Below are positions 42,838 to 50,933 of a stretch of 64,000 bases of DNA, one piece after another. The stretch comes from Microtetraspora sp. NBRC 16547 (GTDB taxonomy: Bacteria > Actinomycetota > Actinomycetes > Streptosporangiales > Streptosporangiaceae). Location of the stretch: positions 1 through 64,000 of the forward strand of contig NZ_BSSE01000025.1 of NCBI RefSeq assembly GCF_030268965.1. The letters are read 5' to 3'. Position 1 is the first letter of the stretch. Each line of letters begins with the position of its first letter. The notes under the pieces were generated by a model. It was not told where the DNA came from. It worked only from the letters and a program-made list of their open reading frames with translations, and did not search any database. Made by a program: the position numbers and the translations under genes.

Positions 42838-44661
42838 ATGACCACGACTGCCATCGCCGACTACGCCATGCTGTCCGACCGGCATTCCGCCGCGCTGGTG
42901 GCCAAGGACGGCACGATCGAGTGGCTGTGCATGCCCCGGTTCGACAGTCCCTCGGTGTTCGCCGCGATGCTGGACGACGACGCGGGATCGTGGTCGATCC
43001 GCCCGGCCGGGCCGTACACCGCCTCCAGGCGCTACATGGACACGACGTTGGTGCTGCAGACGACCTTCGAGACCGGGACGGGCACGCTGGTCCTCACCGA
43101 CGCGCTGGCGACCGGTGCGGACACCGACCCGCACCGGCTCGGCGTGTCCGCGCCGCACCTCCTGGTCCGCTCGGTCACCTGCGTCCGCGGCGCCGCCGAG
43201 GTGGAGATCCGCTACCGGCCGAGACCGGAGTACGGACTCGTCACGCCCCTGCTCTCGACGCTGGACGGGGGCGTCAGGGCACGCGGCGGATCCTGCCAGA
43301 TCGTCCTGTCCACCCCCATGGAGCTCGTGATCGCGCGGGAGGAGGCCGTGGCCACGGCGGCGCTGGAGGCGGGCGAGGTGCTGCGGTTCGCTCTCCGCTG
43401 GGCCGCGCTGAACGAGCCCGAGCCCGCGGTGCTCGGCCCCGAGGAGATCGCCGCCGAGCTGGAGGCCACGCTGACGTCGTGGCGGGCCTGGTCGAGGGCG
43501 CACCAGGCGTACGAGGGTCAGTACCTCCGCCTGGTGCGGCACTCGGGACGCGTCCTGCAGGGACTGAGCTACCAGCCCACGGGCGCGATCGTCGCGGCGG
43601 CGACGACGTCGTTGCCGGAGGAGAGGGGCGGGAAGCGCAACTGGGACTACCGGTACGCCTGGATCCGGGACGCCGGCTTCACCATGGACGCGCTGTGGGT
43701 CGCCGCCTGCCCCGACGAGGCCGGCGACTTCTTCTCGTTCATGACGACGGCCGCCGCGACGTACGAGCCCGGGCGGGCGCTCCAGATCATGTTCGGCGTC
43801 GGTGGCGAGCACGACCTCTCCGAGCGCGAGCTGCCGCACCTGCGCGGCTGGCGGGACAGCTGGCCGGTCCGTACGGGCAACGCCGCGTGGCGTCAGCCCC
43901 AGATCGACGTCTACGGCGCGCTGCTCGGCGCGGCCCACCGGCTGGCCGACCAGCGTTCCTGGACCGACCCGGACGAACGGGGCTTCCTGGTCGCGCTGGC
44001 CGACGCGGCCGCCCACCAGTGGAGCCGTCCCGACCACGGCATCTGGGAGATCCGCGGGGATCCCCGTCACTACGTGTACTCCAAGGTCATGTGCTGGGTG
44101 GCGCTCGATCGGGCGATCGGGCTCGCGGACCGGCTGGACGCGGCCGAGCACGTCCCGCGCTGGCGGCGGGCGGGGGAGGAGATCCGCCAGGCCGTGCTGC
44201 GCGACGGGTGGAGCGACGAGGCGGGCGCCTTCACCCAGACACTCCACTCGGCGGACCTGGACGCGTCCGTGCTGATGATGCCGATCGTCGGGTTCCTGCC
44301 CGCGGACGACCCCCGGATGCTGGCGACCATCGACGCGGTCGCCAAGCGGCTCACCGGGGGAAACGGCCTCGTCTATCGCTATCGCAACCACGACGGCCTT
44401 GAGGGCGGAGAGGGCACGTTCGTCCTCTGCACGTTCTGGCTCGCCCAGGCGCTCGCGCTGGCGGGCCGGGTCGCCCAGGCGCGTGACGTGTTCGAGACGG
44501 CGGTCTCCTACGTCAACGACGTCGGCCTGCTGGCCGAGGAGATCGAACCGGTCACCGGTGAGCAGCTCGGCAACTTCCCGCAGGCGTTCAGCCACATCGG
44601 ACTCATCAACGCCGCCTGGGCCATCGACGGAGCGCTGGCCGAGGGCCAGGTTCTGTGCTGA
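42838..44661 (+). CDS. GH15 glucoamylase/trehalase-like glycosidase
   Basis: The protein has 607 residues from ATG 42838, GGAGG 7 bases upstream. N-terminal beta-sandwich (IADYAMLSDRHSAALVAKDG; TIEWLCMPRFDSPSVFAAML) and (alpha/alpha)6 barrel with KRNWDYRYAWIRDAGFTMDA, general acid region DHGIWEIRGDPRHYVYSKVM and general base in GLLAEEIEPVTGEQLGNFPQ. No export signal, so an intracellular alpha-glucosidase of the GH15 group that includes actinobacterial trehalases; glucan or trehalose hydrolysis cannot be separated by eye. A solo gene between two others, ended by a strong hairpin. Confidence 0.92.
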   Translation: MTTTAIADYAMLSDRHSAALVAKDGTIEWLCMPRFDSPSVFAAMLDDDAGSWSIRPAGPYTASRRYMDTTLVLQTTFETGTGTLVLTDALATGADTDPHRLGVSAPHLLVRSVTCVRGAAEVEIRYRPRPEYGLVTPLLSTLDGGVRARGGSCQIVLSTPMELVIAREEAVATAALEAGEVLRFALRWAALNEPEPAVLGPEEIAAELEATLTSWRAWSRAHQAYEGQYLRLVRHSGRVLQGLSYQPTGAIVAAATTSLPEERGGKRNWDYRYAWIRDAGFTMDALWVAACPDEAGDFFSFMTTAAATYEPGRALQIMFGVGGEHDLSERELPHLRGWRDSWPVRTGNAAWRQPQIDVYGALLGAAHRLADQRSWTDPDERGFLVALADAAAHQWSRPDHGIWEIRGDPRHYVYSKVMCWVALDRAIGLADRLDAAEHVPRWRRAGEEIRQAVLRDGWSDEAGAFTQTLHSADLDASVLMMPIVGFLPADDPRMLATIDAVAKRLTGGNGLVYRYRNHDGLEGGEGTFVLCTFWLAQALALAGRVAQARDVFETAVSYVNDVGLLAEEIEPVTGEQLGNFPQAFSHIGLINAAWAIDGALAEGQVLC

Positions 44662-44664
44662 GGA

Positions 44665-44697
44665 CTGCGCTGCCTCGCGTCACGCGAGGCAGCGCAG
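44665..44697. terminator. Bidirectional terminator with a stop codon in its loop
   Basis: CTGCGCTGCCTCGCG (44665-44679) pairs perfectly with 44683-44697 around a TCA loop. TCA is the TGA stop of the minus-strand gene next door, whose last codons form one arm. It begins 3 bases after the GH15 stop. Confidence 0.88.
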
Positions 44698-45390
44698 GGC
44701 GGCGGCGATCCCGGAGTCCAGCGGATGGTCCGCGGGCAGCCGGCCGACCGTCGCCTCGACGAACTCCGCGTACGGCAGGCGTGCGGTGGCGCCGTCGGCC
44801 CGCACGTCCACGTGGTCGCCGGACGGCTCCGCCTGGACGCCGGACCCCTGCTCGCCGAGCACGAAGAGCCCGACCCGGACCCGCCACAGCGTGCGCGCGC
44901 CGGCTTCCTCGGCGGAGACCGGGGCGCCCACGTCGTCGCCGTGCGTGGCGTACTCGGAGTCGTAGTGGAAGGTCTGCAGGCCCACGGGGTACGGCCCGGC
45001 GGAGGTCGTCAGCGACGCATCGCGGCCGAGCGCCCGCATCCGCGCGCGCGTCTCGGCGTTCTTGCCGCGCCACTCCTCCAGCACGTCGGCGACCGGCAGG
45101 TCGCGGCGCTGCTGTACGCACCACTCGTTGAAGCCGTTGTAGCCCCCGCCGACGCCTTCCCGTGCCAGCGTGGCGAAGAGGCTGTCGAGGTCCCCGTCCA
45201 GGCAGGCGTGGTTGTACAGCTCCTCCCCGGCGAGGTGGCCGAGGACGTCCCGGACGGACCAGCCCGCGCAGCGGGACGGCCTGCGCCATCCTTCGTCGTC
45301 GAGCGTGGAGAAGAAACGATCCAGCCGAGCCGCCTCGGCGTCGAAGATGTCGAACGGGTCGAGACCCTGCAGCGGGTCGGAAATAGCCAT
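44680..45390 (-). CDS. Mycothiol-dependent maleylpyruvate-isomerase-like (DinB-fold) protein
   Basis: The protein has 236 residues. The typical N-terminal segment is DEGWRRPSRCAGWSVRDVLGHLAGEELYN split over two helices, with the conserved R-C-x-G-W and metal-ligand His (GHL) of the TIGR03083/MDMPI_N family; a second His group appears in GLQTFHYDSEYATHGDD. Such proteins use mycothiol, the actinobacterial thiol, or bind metals. Substrate unknown. Confidence 0.85.
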   Translation of the reverse strand: MAISDPLQGLDPFDIFDAEAARLDRFFSTLDDEGWRRPSRCAGWSVRDVLGHLAGEELYNHACLDGDLDSLFATLAREGVGGGYNGFNEWCVQQRRDLPVADVLEEWRGKNAETRARMRALGRDASLTTSAGPYPVGLQTFHYDSEYATHGDDVGAPVSAEEAGARTLWRVRVGLFVLGEQGSGVQAEPSGDHVDVRADGATARLPYAEFVEATVGRLPADHPLDSGIAAALRCLA

Positions 45391-45540
45391 GGGACACGAC
45401 TACCCGCCCGCCCGCCCGATCTCACGGGATCACGTGTCACCGAGGCGCTCCCCGCGGCCGCTGTCCCGGCGGAAGGTCGCGTACGACCGATGGTTTTTCC
45501 GGGTGAGGCCGCGGGAGAGCGCCTTCAGAGATCGGACCCG

Positions 45541-46002
45541 TCAGCGCGGCTGGGTGGTGCCGGCGAACCGCGGCGCGTGACGCCTCGTGGCCGTCATGCC
45601 GGTCGACATGTTCGCGAGACCCAGGAACAGGATGATCGCGCCGATCACCACGTTGCTGACGATGACCCGGGCGGTGTTGTTCGGGCCGCTGATCACCCAC
45701 GGTGCGATGATCGTCCACACCCCGATGACGGGGGCGACCCAGGCGAGGCCGTAGGTCCTGCCGTAGGCGGAGCTGAAGCCCAGCGCCAGGAGGGCGACCA
45801 GGATCCCGGTGACCAGGTTGTTGACCGTGATCCCGCTGAGACCTTGGAATCCGCAGATCCACGGCGACACCGCCAGGTATATGCCGGCGAGCAACGCGAG
45901 CCCGTCCGTCAGCTGGGCCGTGGGATTCGCCGCGGCCGCCTCGTACCGGGCACGCATCTCCATGATGTCCGGATGCTGCCCGATGTCCGTGCTGTGCGAC
46001 AT
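45541..46002 (-). CDS. SPW-repeat membrane protein
   Basis: The protein has 153 residues from ATG 46002, GGAGGGGG upstream. Four membrane segments in two related halves: AGIYLAVSPWICGF (SPW motif) and GVWTIIAPWVISGP, as in the SPW repeat family of actinobacteria and proteobacteria. Function of the family unknown; often stress-induced. Confidence 0.88.
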   Translation of the reverse strand: MSHSTDIGQHPDIMEMRARYEAAAANPTAQLTDGLALLAGIYLAVSPWICGFQGLSGITVNNLVTGILVALLALGFSSAYGRTYGLAWVAPVIGVWTIIAPWVISGPNNTARVIVSNVVIGAIILFLGLANMSTGMTATRRHAPRFAGTTQPR

Positions 46003-46142
46003 GTTGCGCACCCCCTCCGGGGATGAGACGAACACCTTCCGTTGTCCGCTACTGCCCCCAAACTCCGATTTATGCATTTAAGTTCGGGTCGAGTTCCCGG
46101 TTCTCGGCAGTACCGGTAGACCCGGCCCTGCGCCACGCGGGG

Positions 46143-46427
46143 TCACCCGCATGATCTCGGGCCTCCGCCGAGTCGCTGCTGGCGGTGCAGAGCGAGGGCG
46201 ATGTCGGCGATCACGATGACCGCGACGACCGCCGCGGCGGCGAACACCCACCAGACCCGGGTCAACGCGCCGGTGAGGGCGACGCCGAAGCACAGCACCA
46301 GGACGAACGCGCCGAGCAGGATGTGGATCACATCCCGCGGCGTCGCGGGCACGCGGGGGATCCCCTTGGGTGACTGCTGCTCCGGCGTCACGCTGGGTTC
46401 CCTGGGAAAACGAGGTTCCTCGGACAT
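46143..46427 (-). CDS. Small two-helix membrane protein
   Basis: The protein has 94 residues. Pro-rich cytoplasmic N-terminus (PREPSVTPEQQSPKGIPR) then two membrane helices, ILLGAFVLVLCFGVALTGA and VWWVFAAAAVVAVIVIADIA, and a short basic tail. Similar layout to DUF6343-type actinomycete proteins. No function can be assigned. Confidence 0.75.
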   Translation of the reverse strand: MSEEPRFPREPSVTPEQQSPKGIPRVPATPRDVIHILLGAFVLVLCFGVALTGALTRVWWVFAAAAVVAVIVIADIALALHRQQRLGGGPRSCG

Positions 46428-46709
46428 GGGGGCCCACCTACCCTCGGATGCCGTTCACTATCGTCGTCGACCGATCTGGCGACGCTGACAGAGCTTGAGC
46501 TACCGGGCCATTCCACTCGAACGGCTGGGCGCGGACGTCGAGAAGGGCGGGCCCGCCACCTACGGTGCCGCGGAGCAGGCCGTGATCGCGTTGGCTGCTG
46601 CCCGGGCGCCGCACTATGCCGCACTATCTCGGCTTATCTCGGCTGGTGAGCCGGTTTCACCACAGACCGGGTGGGCAGGCGCTGGAGAGTCTGATCGGAG
46701 GGGGAATCC
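46428..46709. other. Intergenic region
   Basis: No convincing gene. A partial duplication is visible: GCGCCGCACTATG occurs at 46607 and again at 46717 at the start of the BON gene, suggesting a small local duplication of its 5' end. GGAGGGG before the BON gene is its ribosome site. Confidence 0.4.
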
Positions 46710-46955
46710 ATGGACGCGCCGCACTATGTCGCGGCCCGTGTGCAGCGGGCCCTGGCGGAGGACGAGCGGACCGTCGAGCTCGGGATCAGGGTCGACGTAC
46801 GGGGGAATCAGATCTTCCTTCGCGGCCGGGTCAGCGCGCCGGAGCGTCGCCTCCTGATCGAGGACGTCGCCCGTGAGGCGGCCCCGGGCCTTTCCGTGCA
46901 CAACGAGATCACGCTGGTGGAGGTCCGCGAACCGGGAGAGGAGGAGCATCTGTGA
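46710..46955 (+). CDS. BON-domain protein
   Basis: The protein has 81 residues, a single BON domain without signal peptide: HYVAARVQRALAEDERTVEL, then IRVDVRGNQIFLRGRVSAPE and a final APGLSVHNEITLVEV. BON domains bind phospholipid or mediate protein contacts, usually outside the membrane; here it is cytosolic. Its stop overlaps the start of the phosphoesterase gene (GTGA), so the two products are made together and may form a complex. Confidence 0.9.
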   Translation: MDAPHYVAARVQRALAEDERTVELGIRVDVRGNQIFLRGRVSAPERRLLIEDVAREAAPGLSVHNEITLVEVREPGEEEHL

Positions 46956-47674
46956 CACAGACGCGAATCGCGGCCGTGGCGGACATCCATATGGGGGAGG
47001 ACCTGCGCGGGCACTTCCGCCCGAAACTCCACGGCATCGAACACCGGGCCGAGGTCCTGCTGGTGGGCGGCGATCTGACCAGGCACGGGACCATAGCCGA
47101 GGCGCGGGTGGTCGCCGACGAACTGCGCGACCTGCCGATCCCCGTGATCGCGGTGCTCGGCAACCACGACTACCACTCGGACGCGGAGCAGGCGATCACC
47201 TCGATCATGCGCGACGCCGGGGTGACCGTGCTCGACGACGAGGCGACCATCCTGTCCCTGAACGGGACGACGCTCGGCGTCGTCGGCGGCAAGGGCTTCG
47301 GCGGGGGGTTCGCCGGGAAGTGCGCGAGCGAGTTCGGCGAGCCGGAGACCAAGGCGTTCGTCCGGCACACCCGGCAGATCGCCGACCGCTGGCGGCAGGC
47401 GCTGCACGGCCTGGACAGCGATCACCGGGTCGTCCTGAGCCACTACTCGCCGGTCAAGGACACCCTCATGGGAGAGCCCACCGAGATCTATCCGTTCCTC
47501 GGCAGCTACCTGCTCGCCGAGGCGGCCGACGAGGAGGGCGCCGACCTGATCGTGCACGGCCACGCGCACCTTGGGACGGAGAAGGGGCTCACTCCCGGCG
47601 GCATCCAGGTCCGGAACGTCGCCGTCCCCGTCATCGGCACCGCGTACATGGTCTACTCCCTCAACGCCGCGTGA
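46952..47674 (+). CDS. Calcineurin-like metallophosphoesterase
   Basis: The protein has 240 residues from GTG 46952. All metal-binding motifs of the family are present: AAVADIHMG (D, H), LLVGGDLTRHGT (GD), AVLGNHDYHSD (GNHD), a central His in VLSHYSP and GHAH in IVHGHAHLG. It should be an active di-metal phosphoesterase; substrate unknown (nucleotide, phosphoprotein or DNA). Coupled to the BON-domain gene. Confidence 0.93.
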   Translation: MTQTRIAAVADIHMGEDLRGHFRPKLHGIEHRAEVLLVGGDLTRHGTIAEARVVADELRDLPIPVIAVLGNHDYHSDAEQAITSIMRDAGVTVLDDEATILSLNGTTLGVVGGKGFGGGFAGKCASEFGEPETKAFVRHTRQIADRWRQALHGLDSDHRVVLSHYSPVKDTLMGEPTEIYPFLGSYLLAEAADEEGADLIVHGHAHLGTEKGLTPGGIQVRNVAVPVIGTAYMVYSLNAA

Positions 47675-48080
47675 CAGGGGTCCGTGGTTCTTTCGGCGGC
47701 GGGACCACCGGAGTTGTGGCCCGATCGGCGTAGTGGGGCGTTCGGTTCCTCCGGTTCGGGCAGGTGGCCGCTATGACGCCCAGGCCGCCGCGGCCGCGCA
47801 GGTGATGCTCGATCTACGCCGAGGGGGTCCTGCCCCGTTGCCGGTCCGCACAGGCCGTCCGATAGTCGCGGGCCGGACGCGTGTCAGGGGCGGTCTCGGA
47901 TCGCCCGGAGATCCCCACATACTTTGTAAAGGGGGCGCATTTGGGGCCGTGACGGTGTCGGCCGTCAGGGGACGCTCGGCTTCGCCCTCGTACTCCTGGG
48001 TGGTTTCTTTACGGTTTCTCGGTCATTGAGGCGTCTATCCGGGATTGTTTGTACCGAACTCTCAGGGGCAGACGAGGTGG
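47675..48080. other. Intergenic region without recognisable gene
   Basis: About 400 bases of moderately GC-rich sequence with short T-runs near 48000. I see no ORF with coding-like codon use and no repeat or hairpin of note. It presumably holds the promoter of the next gene. Confidence 0.5.
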
Positions 48081-48680
48081 GTGGGCAGTCACACTCACGC
48101 CGTCACAGACGCGATCCTCGACACCCTCAAGCGCGCGGGCGCGGGCCTGCGCGACGCGGGGGTGCGGTTCGCGCTGGCCGGTGGCTGCGCCGGATACGCC
48201 AGGGGGGCCGCTCCCTCGCTGCACGACGTCGACTTCGCGCTCGTCGAGGAAGACGTCGTGCTGGCGCTCAAGACCCTGGAGGATCTGGGATTCCGCACCG
48301 TCAAGCCGCCGGAGGACTGGCTGGTCAAGGCGTACGACGAGAGCGGCGTGCTGGTCGACCTGATCTTCTCGCTGGCCAACCGGCCGGTCACCGAGGAGAT
48401 GATCGCACGGGCCGACCTGATCAACGTCGCGGCGCTCAATCTGAAGGTCCTGGAGGCGACCGATCTGGTGATCTCCTGGATCATGCCGATGTCGGAGCAC
48501 AGTTGCGACTACGGAGCGTTGCTGCCCATGGTCCGCGCGATGCGCGAGCAGGTCGACTGGAACCGGGTGGCCGCCGTGGCCGCGCCGTCGCCGTACGCCT
48601 CGACCTTCGTGACGCTGATCGAACGGCTGAACATCATCAGCCCCGTGACCCCGCCACTCGCCGGAGACCCCTGGCCCTGA
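48081..48680 (+). CDS. Nucleotidyltransferase-fold protein
   Basis: The protein has 199 residues from GTG 48081 (GAGG close upstream; a TTG at 48045 is possible). FALAGGCAGYARGAAPSLHD then VDFALVEEDV is the strand-helix-D-x-D core of minimal nucleotidyltransferases (as in AbiEii, MNT or kanamycin nucleotidyltransferase-like proteins); VLVDLIFSLANRPVTEEMI and DLINVAALNLKVLEATDLVI follow. Toxin or resistance roles are possible, but no HEPN/antitoxin partner is adjacent. Located just upstream of tRNA-Lys. Confidence 0.75.
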   Translation: MGSHTHAVTDAILDTLKRAGAGLRDAGVRFALAGGCAGYARGAAPSLHDVDFALVEEDVVLALKTLEDLGFRTVKPPEDWLVKAYDESGVLVDLIFSLANRPVTEEMIARADLINVAALNLKVLEATDLVISWIMPMSEHSCDYGALLPMVRAMREQVDWNRVAAVAAPSPYASTFVTLIERLNIISPVTPPLAGDPWP

Positions 48681-48725
48681 GGCGTGGACGAAGTACCTCA
48701 AATCTTCGCTACTCTTGTGGGGCGG

Positions 48726-48802
48726 GCGCCGCTAGCTCAGTTGGTTAGAGCAGCTGACTCTTAATCAGCGGGTCCGGGGTTCGAGTCCCTGGCGGCGCAC
48801 CA
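48726..48802 (+). tRNA. tRNA-Lys (anticodon CTT)
   Basis: Acceptor GCGCCGC/GCGGCGC, D-arm AGCTCAGTTGGTTAGAGC, anticodon stem GCTGA/TCAGC with loop CTCTTAA (anticodon CTT), T-loop TTCGAGT. Discriminator A and an encoded CCA. Confidence 0.96.
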
Positions 48803-48809
48803 GCGAAAG

Positions 48810-48842
48810 ACCCTAGGTTGGTAACGCTGACCTGGGGTTTTT
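48810..48842 (+). terminator. Terminator of tRNA-Lys
   Basis: ACCCTAGGT (48810-48818) pairs with ACCTGGGGT (48830-48838) with one G-U pair, followed by TTTTTCT: an intrinsic terminator with a real U-run, unusual in this GC-rich genome. Confidence 0.85.
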
Positions 48843-48844
48843 CT

Positions 48845-49213
48845 ATTTGACGATCGTCTCAGCGGTGCCCCGCGCCCGGCGTTGATCACGATGGTTGCTC
48901 GTCGGTTGCTCGTCTGTCGTGATCTTGTTGGCGTCATGATCAATACGCATCCGTGGTTCTGATCACCTGGGTGGGCGGCCCGGTCGGTCATCTGCTTGCG
49001 GTCGTCGTCCGAGTTGGTCCCGTTCAGGGCGACGACGCTGGCGCCGACCTTGTAGAGGGAGTGCCAGCCGGCCGGAGGCCAGGAAGAGATCCCCCTCACA
49101 TGACCAGTCCCTGTCCCAGGAAGAGCAACTCACGGCGCAGGCCGGTAACCGTACTGCTCCCTCCTGAGCGGGCGTAGCGCAGTATCGCGCGACATTCGGC
49201 CGTGGATCCAGCT
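48845..49213. other. Gene debris downstream of tRNA-Lys
   Basis: No intact gene. On the minus strand, about 48965-49090 has strongly coding-like codon use and reads GWHSLYKVGASVVALNGTNS then DDDRKQMTDRAAH, with no start or ribosome site and no intact continuation. A second short minus frame ends at 49096 (TGLRRELLFLGQGLVM). Both look like ends of deleted genes. Near 48900 a direct repeat of GTTGCTCGTC occurs. A tRNA 3' flank is a usual integration site, so this may be the scar of a lost element; no integrase is visible. Confidence 0.4.
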
Positions 49214-50293
49214 TCACGTAGAGGCCATGTTCCGCGAGATGTGCAGGTAGCAGATGTTCAAGACCTCGAGGCTCAGGTAATCGTCGTTGTCCCGGCGCAG
49301 CCTGACGGTCCCGGTGAGGCTGACCACCTCGGGGAAGGCGGTCAGTGGGTCGGGACCGAGCGCGGCCGCCCCGGCCAGCAGCGCCTTGCGCTTGCGATGC
49401 AGGTCATCCGCGCGTGTCGGGGCGACACCGGCCGCGGCGGCTTGGCGGCTGTACTCCTCGGCGAGGCTCTGCAGCCGCTGGACAAGCCGCTCGACCTCCG
49501 GCTCCGGCGGTTTGGTTTCGATGGCGGCCAGGGCGGATTCAGTGAGGGGAGTCCGTGCGTCGGCGGTGGACAGGGCCAGGGCGACGAGCATCCGCAGCAT
49601 CTTCGGCAGTTGCTTGTGCCCGGGGTGGTCGACTATGTCGCGGATCTGAGGCGCTCTAGTGAGCAGTTCCCGCATGTCCGGGTACGGCAGCCGGACGGCG
49701 CCCTGACGCTGAGGACGGGCCGCGCGTATCCGTATGGGCACCCATACCTGGTCCATCCAGGTGTCGTCGATCTCGATCCCCGTGACGCCCTGGGCAAGGG
49801 CGAAAGCCGCGGCCTTCCAGGATGCCCTCCAGTCCTCATCGTCAATCCCCAGGGACCTGCTCCATTGGCGGGCGTCATCGAGGTCCTCGTCGCCGGCGCC
49901 CATCGCGGCGGGGTCGAAGGCGAAAGCGATCACCGAATCGCTGGCGAAGGAAACCTGCCCGTGCATGTTGACGTCCCAGGTCAGGTTGAGCGCCTCGCCA
50001 GAGCCGGAGGCATCCAACAGGACCTCGTCGTTCGCGCCGAGGTTGCTGTGCGGCTCCAGCACAATGATCCACTCGCCTTGTAGACGCAACAGGAACACCG
50101 GTTCCGGCTCCGCTGTCAACCGGAGGGCCAACTGGTCGGCGACGCTCGTGAGGCGGCCTTGGTCCAGGTCGGCGTGCTCGCCATTGAAGGCTCGAATGAC
50201 GTCCTCGGTTTCCGCCCGAACCCAGGTGACACAGACGGCCTCGTCCAGCAGCGCCCAAGCGTCATCCGCATCGAAGGACGACTCGTCGCCCAC
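49214..50293 (-). CDS. DUF6461-domain protein
   Basis: The protein has 359 residues from GTG 50293, GGGAGGT 4-5 bases upstream (ATG 50311 is a weaker choice). The N-terminal ~180 residues match DUF6461 in layout: WALLDEAVCVTWVRAETEDV, FLLRLQGEWIIVLEPHSNLG, NMHGQVSFASDSVIAFAFDP. The rest is helical with a coiled-coil-prone stretch (EVERLVQRLQSLAEEYSRQA). DUF6461 proteins are common in Streptomyces accessory regions, function unknown; a sensing role for self/non-self or immunity has been suggested only by context. Codon use is slightly less GC-rich than flanking genes. Confidence 0.78.
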   Translation of the reverse strand: MGDESSFDADDAWALLDEAVCVTWVRAETEDVIRAFNGEHADLDQGRLTSVADQLALRLTAEPEPVFLLRLQGEWIIVLEPHSNLGANDEVLLDASGSGEALNLTWDVNMHGQVSFASDSVIAFAFDPAAMGAGDEDLDDARQWSRSLGIDDEDWRASWKAAAFALAQGVTGIEIDDTWMDQVWVPIRIRAARPQRQGAVRLPYPDMRELLTRAPQIRDIVDHPGHKQLPKMLRMLVALALSTADARTPLTESALAAIETKPPEPEVERLVQRLQSLAEEYSRQAAAAGVAPTRADDLHRKRKALLAGAAALGPDPLTAFPEVVSLTGTVRLRRDNDDYLSLEVLNICYLHISRNMAST

Positions 50294-50316
50294 CGCACCT
50301 CCCTCATACATCGCGT

Positions 50317-50375
50317 AAAAACCCCGCGGGGGCCGACGGCCGACCATGTCAGAACGGCCGCCGGCCCCCACGGGG
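50317..50375 (-). terminator. Strong terminator for a minus-strand transcript
   Basis: A 21-bp stem (50322-50342 with 50355-50375, two mismatches) and 12-base loop, followed on the minus strand by TTTTTA. It directly follows the 41-codon ORF at 50391-50516 and isolates it from the DUF6461 gene. Confidence 0.85.
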
Positions 50376-50390
50376 CTTTCGTTGCGCTTG

Positions 50391-50516
50391 CTACAACGTT
50401 GGTTCTATCTCATCCACATTGCACGACACCGGCTCGGTCTCGACCGGCGGAGGAATGTCGTCGAGACCAGCGTAGGTCTCGCCGGGAAGCGTGGCCCACA
50501 CCCAGAACGGATCCAT
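50391..50516 (-). CDS. Candidate small protein, 41 residues
   Basis: ATG 50516 to TAG 50391 encodes an acidic 41-residue peptide beginning MDPFWVWATLPGETYAGLDD with a PPPVETEPVSCN stretch and C-terminus EIEPTL. Codon third positions are GC-biased. It is followed 16 bases later by a dedicated strong terminator. No good ribosome site is seen, so it may instead be the 3' end of a gene cut by the ISL3 insertion about 100 bases upstream; the frame is open for another 16 codons before a stop. Not recognised; an aromatic N-terminal segment with acidic tail is compatible with a small regulatory or precursor peptide, which is speculation. Confidence 0.45.
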   Translation of the reverse strand: MDPFWVWATLPGETYAGLDDIPPPVETEPVSCNVDEIEPTL

Positions 50517-50611
50517 ATCGAGGACCCGGCGCCTGCGGAGTGTCCAGGGCCTTACGGATGTGCCGCGCCGTCTCCACTACCTTGGAGTCTGTCGACGACG
50601 CGTGAAAACTG

Positions 50612-50705
50612 GCTCTGGCACTAATTACGTGACGTTGACCCTCGTCAGTCGGCGAGGAGCACGCGTTTGCGCAGCAAATCGGGGTTGGCCCGGCCATACA
50701 TCACT
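50612..50705 (-). mobile_element. ISL3-family insertion sequence remnant (terminal fragment)
   Basis: The minus strand reads MYGRANPDLLRKRVLLAD and TGA (50701-50645), the conserved C-terminal end of ISL3-family transposases. Outside it the plus strand GGCTCTGGCACTAATTACGT at 50614-50633 resembles an ISL3 terminal inverted repeat. Everything upstream of the Met-Tyr-Gly, about 380 codons, is missing. Confidence 0.65.
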
Positions 50706-50790
50706 GGCCTGGGCCGATAGCCCCGATGAGATCGTCGATCACTTCCCGGCGGGAGCATGCGGCTGCCGGCCAGGTGGCCAAGACCCAGGT
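50704..50790 (+). mobile_element. Possible IS66-family transposase fragment
   Basis: The plus strand reads LAWADSPDEIVDHFPAGACG, similar to the N-terminal Cys-rich region of IS66 transposases (PDEVxDHxPAxCxxCG). The frame degrades within 30 codons. It abuts the ISL3 remnant, so this is a small insertion-sequence graveyard. Confidence 0.4.
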
Positions 50791-50933
50791 CTGCGGGGGC
50801 GCAGGCGACCGGTGGCCACCTGGTGGACGAGCGCGGCGGGGTAACCGCGCGTAGTGGATTGCCGGAGACCGGCGGAGTTCGCCCCGGCGAGCAGCGTGCC
50901 GGAAGCTCATGCGGTCGGCCGAGATACTAACAA

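Noticed and set aside
42715-44595. A 626-codon minus-strand frame opposite the GH15 gene
   Set aside because: Antisense shadow without any motif.
46495-46857. A plus-strand frame upstream of and overlapping the BON gene
   Set aside because: Its second half is a shadow of the BON gene; the first half has no ribosome site or similarity.
48761-49099. A 112-codon minus-strand frame running through tRNA-Lys with a RAARDSNPGPAD-like end
   Set aside because: The end is the translated complement of the tRNA gene, a common artefact. Only the part near 48965-49090 has coding-like composition and is treated as a fragment.
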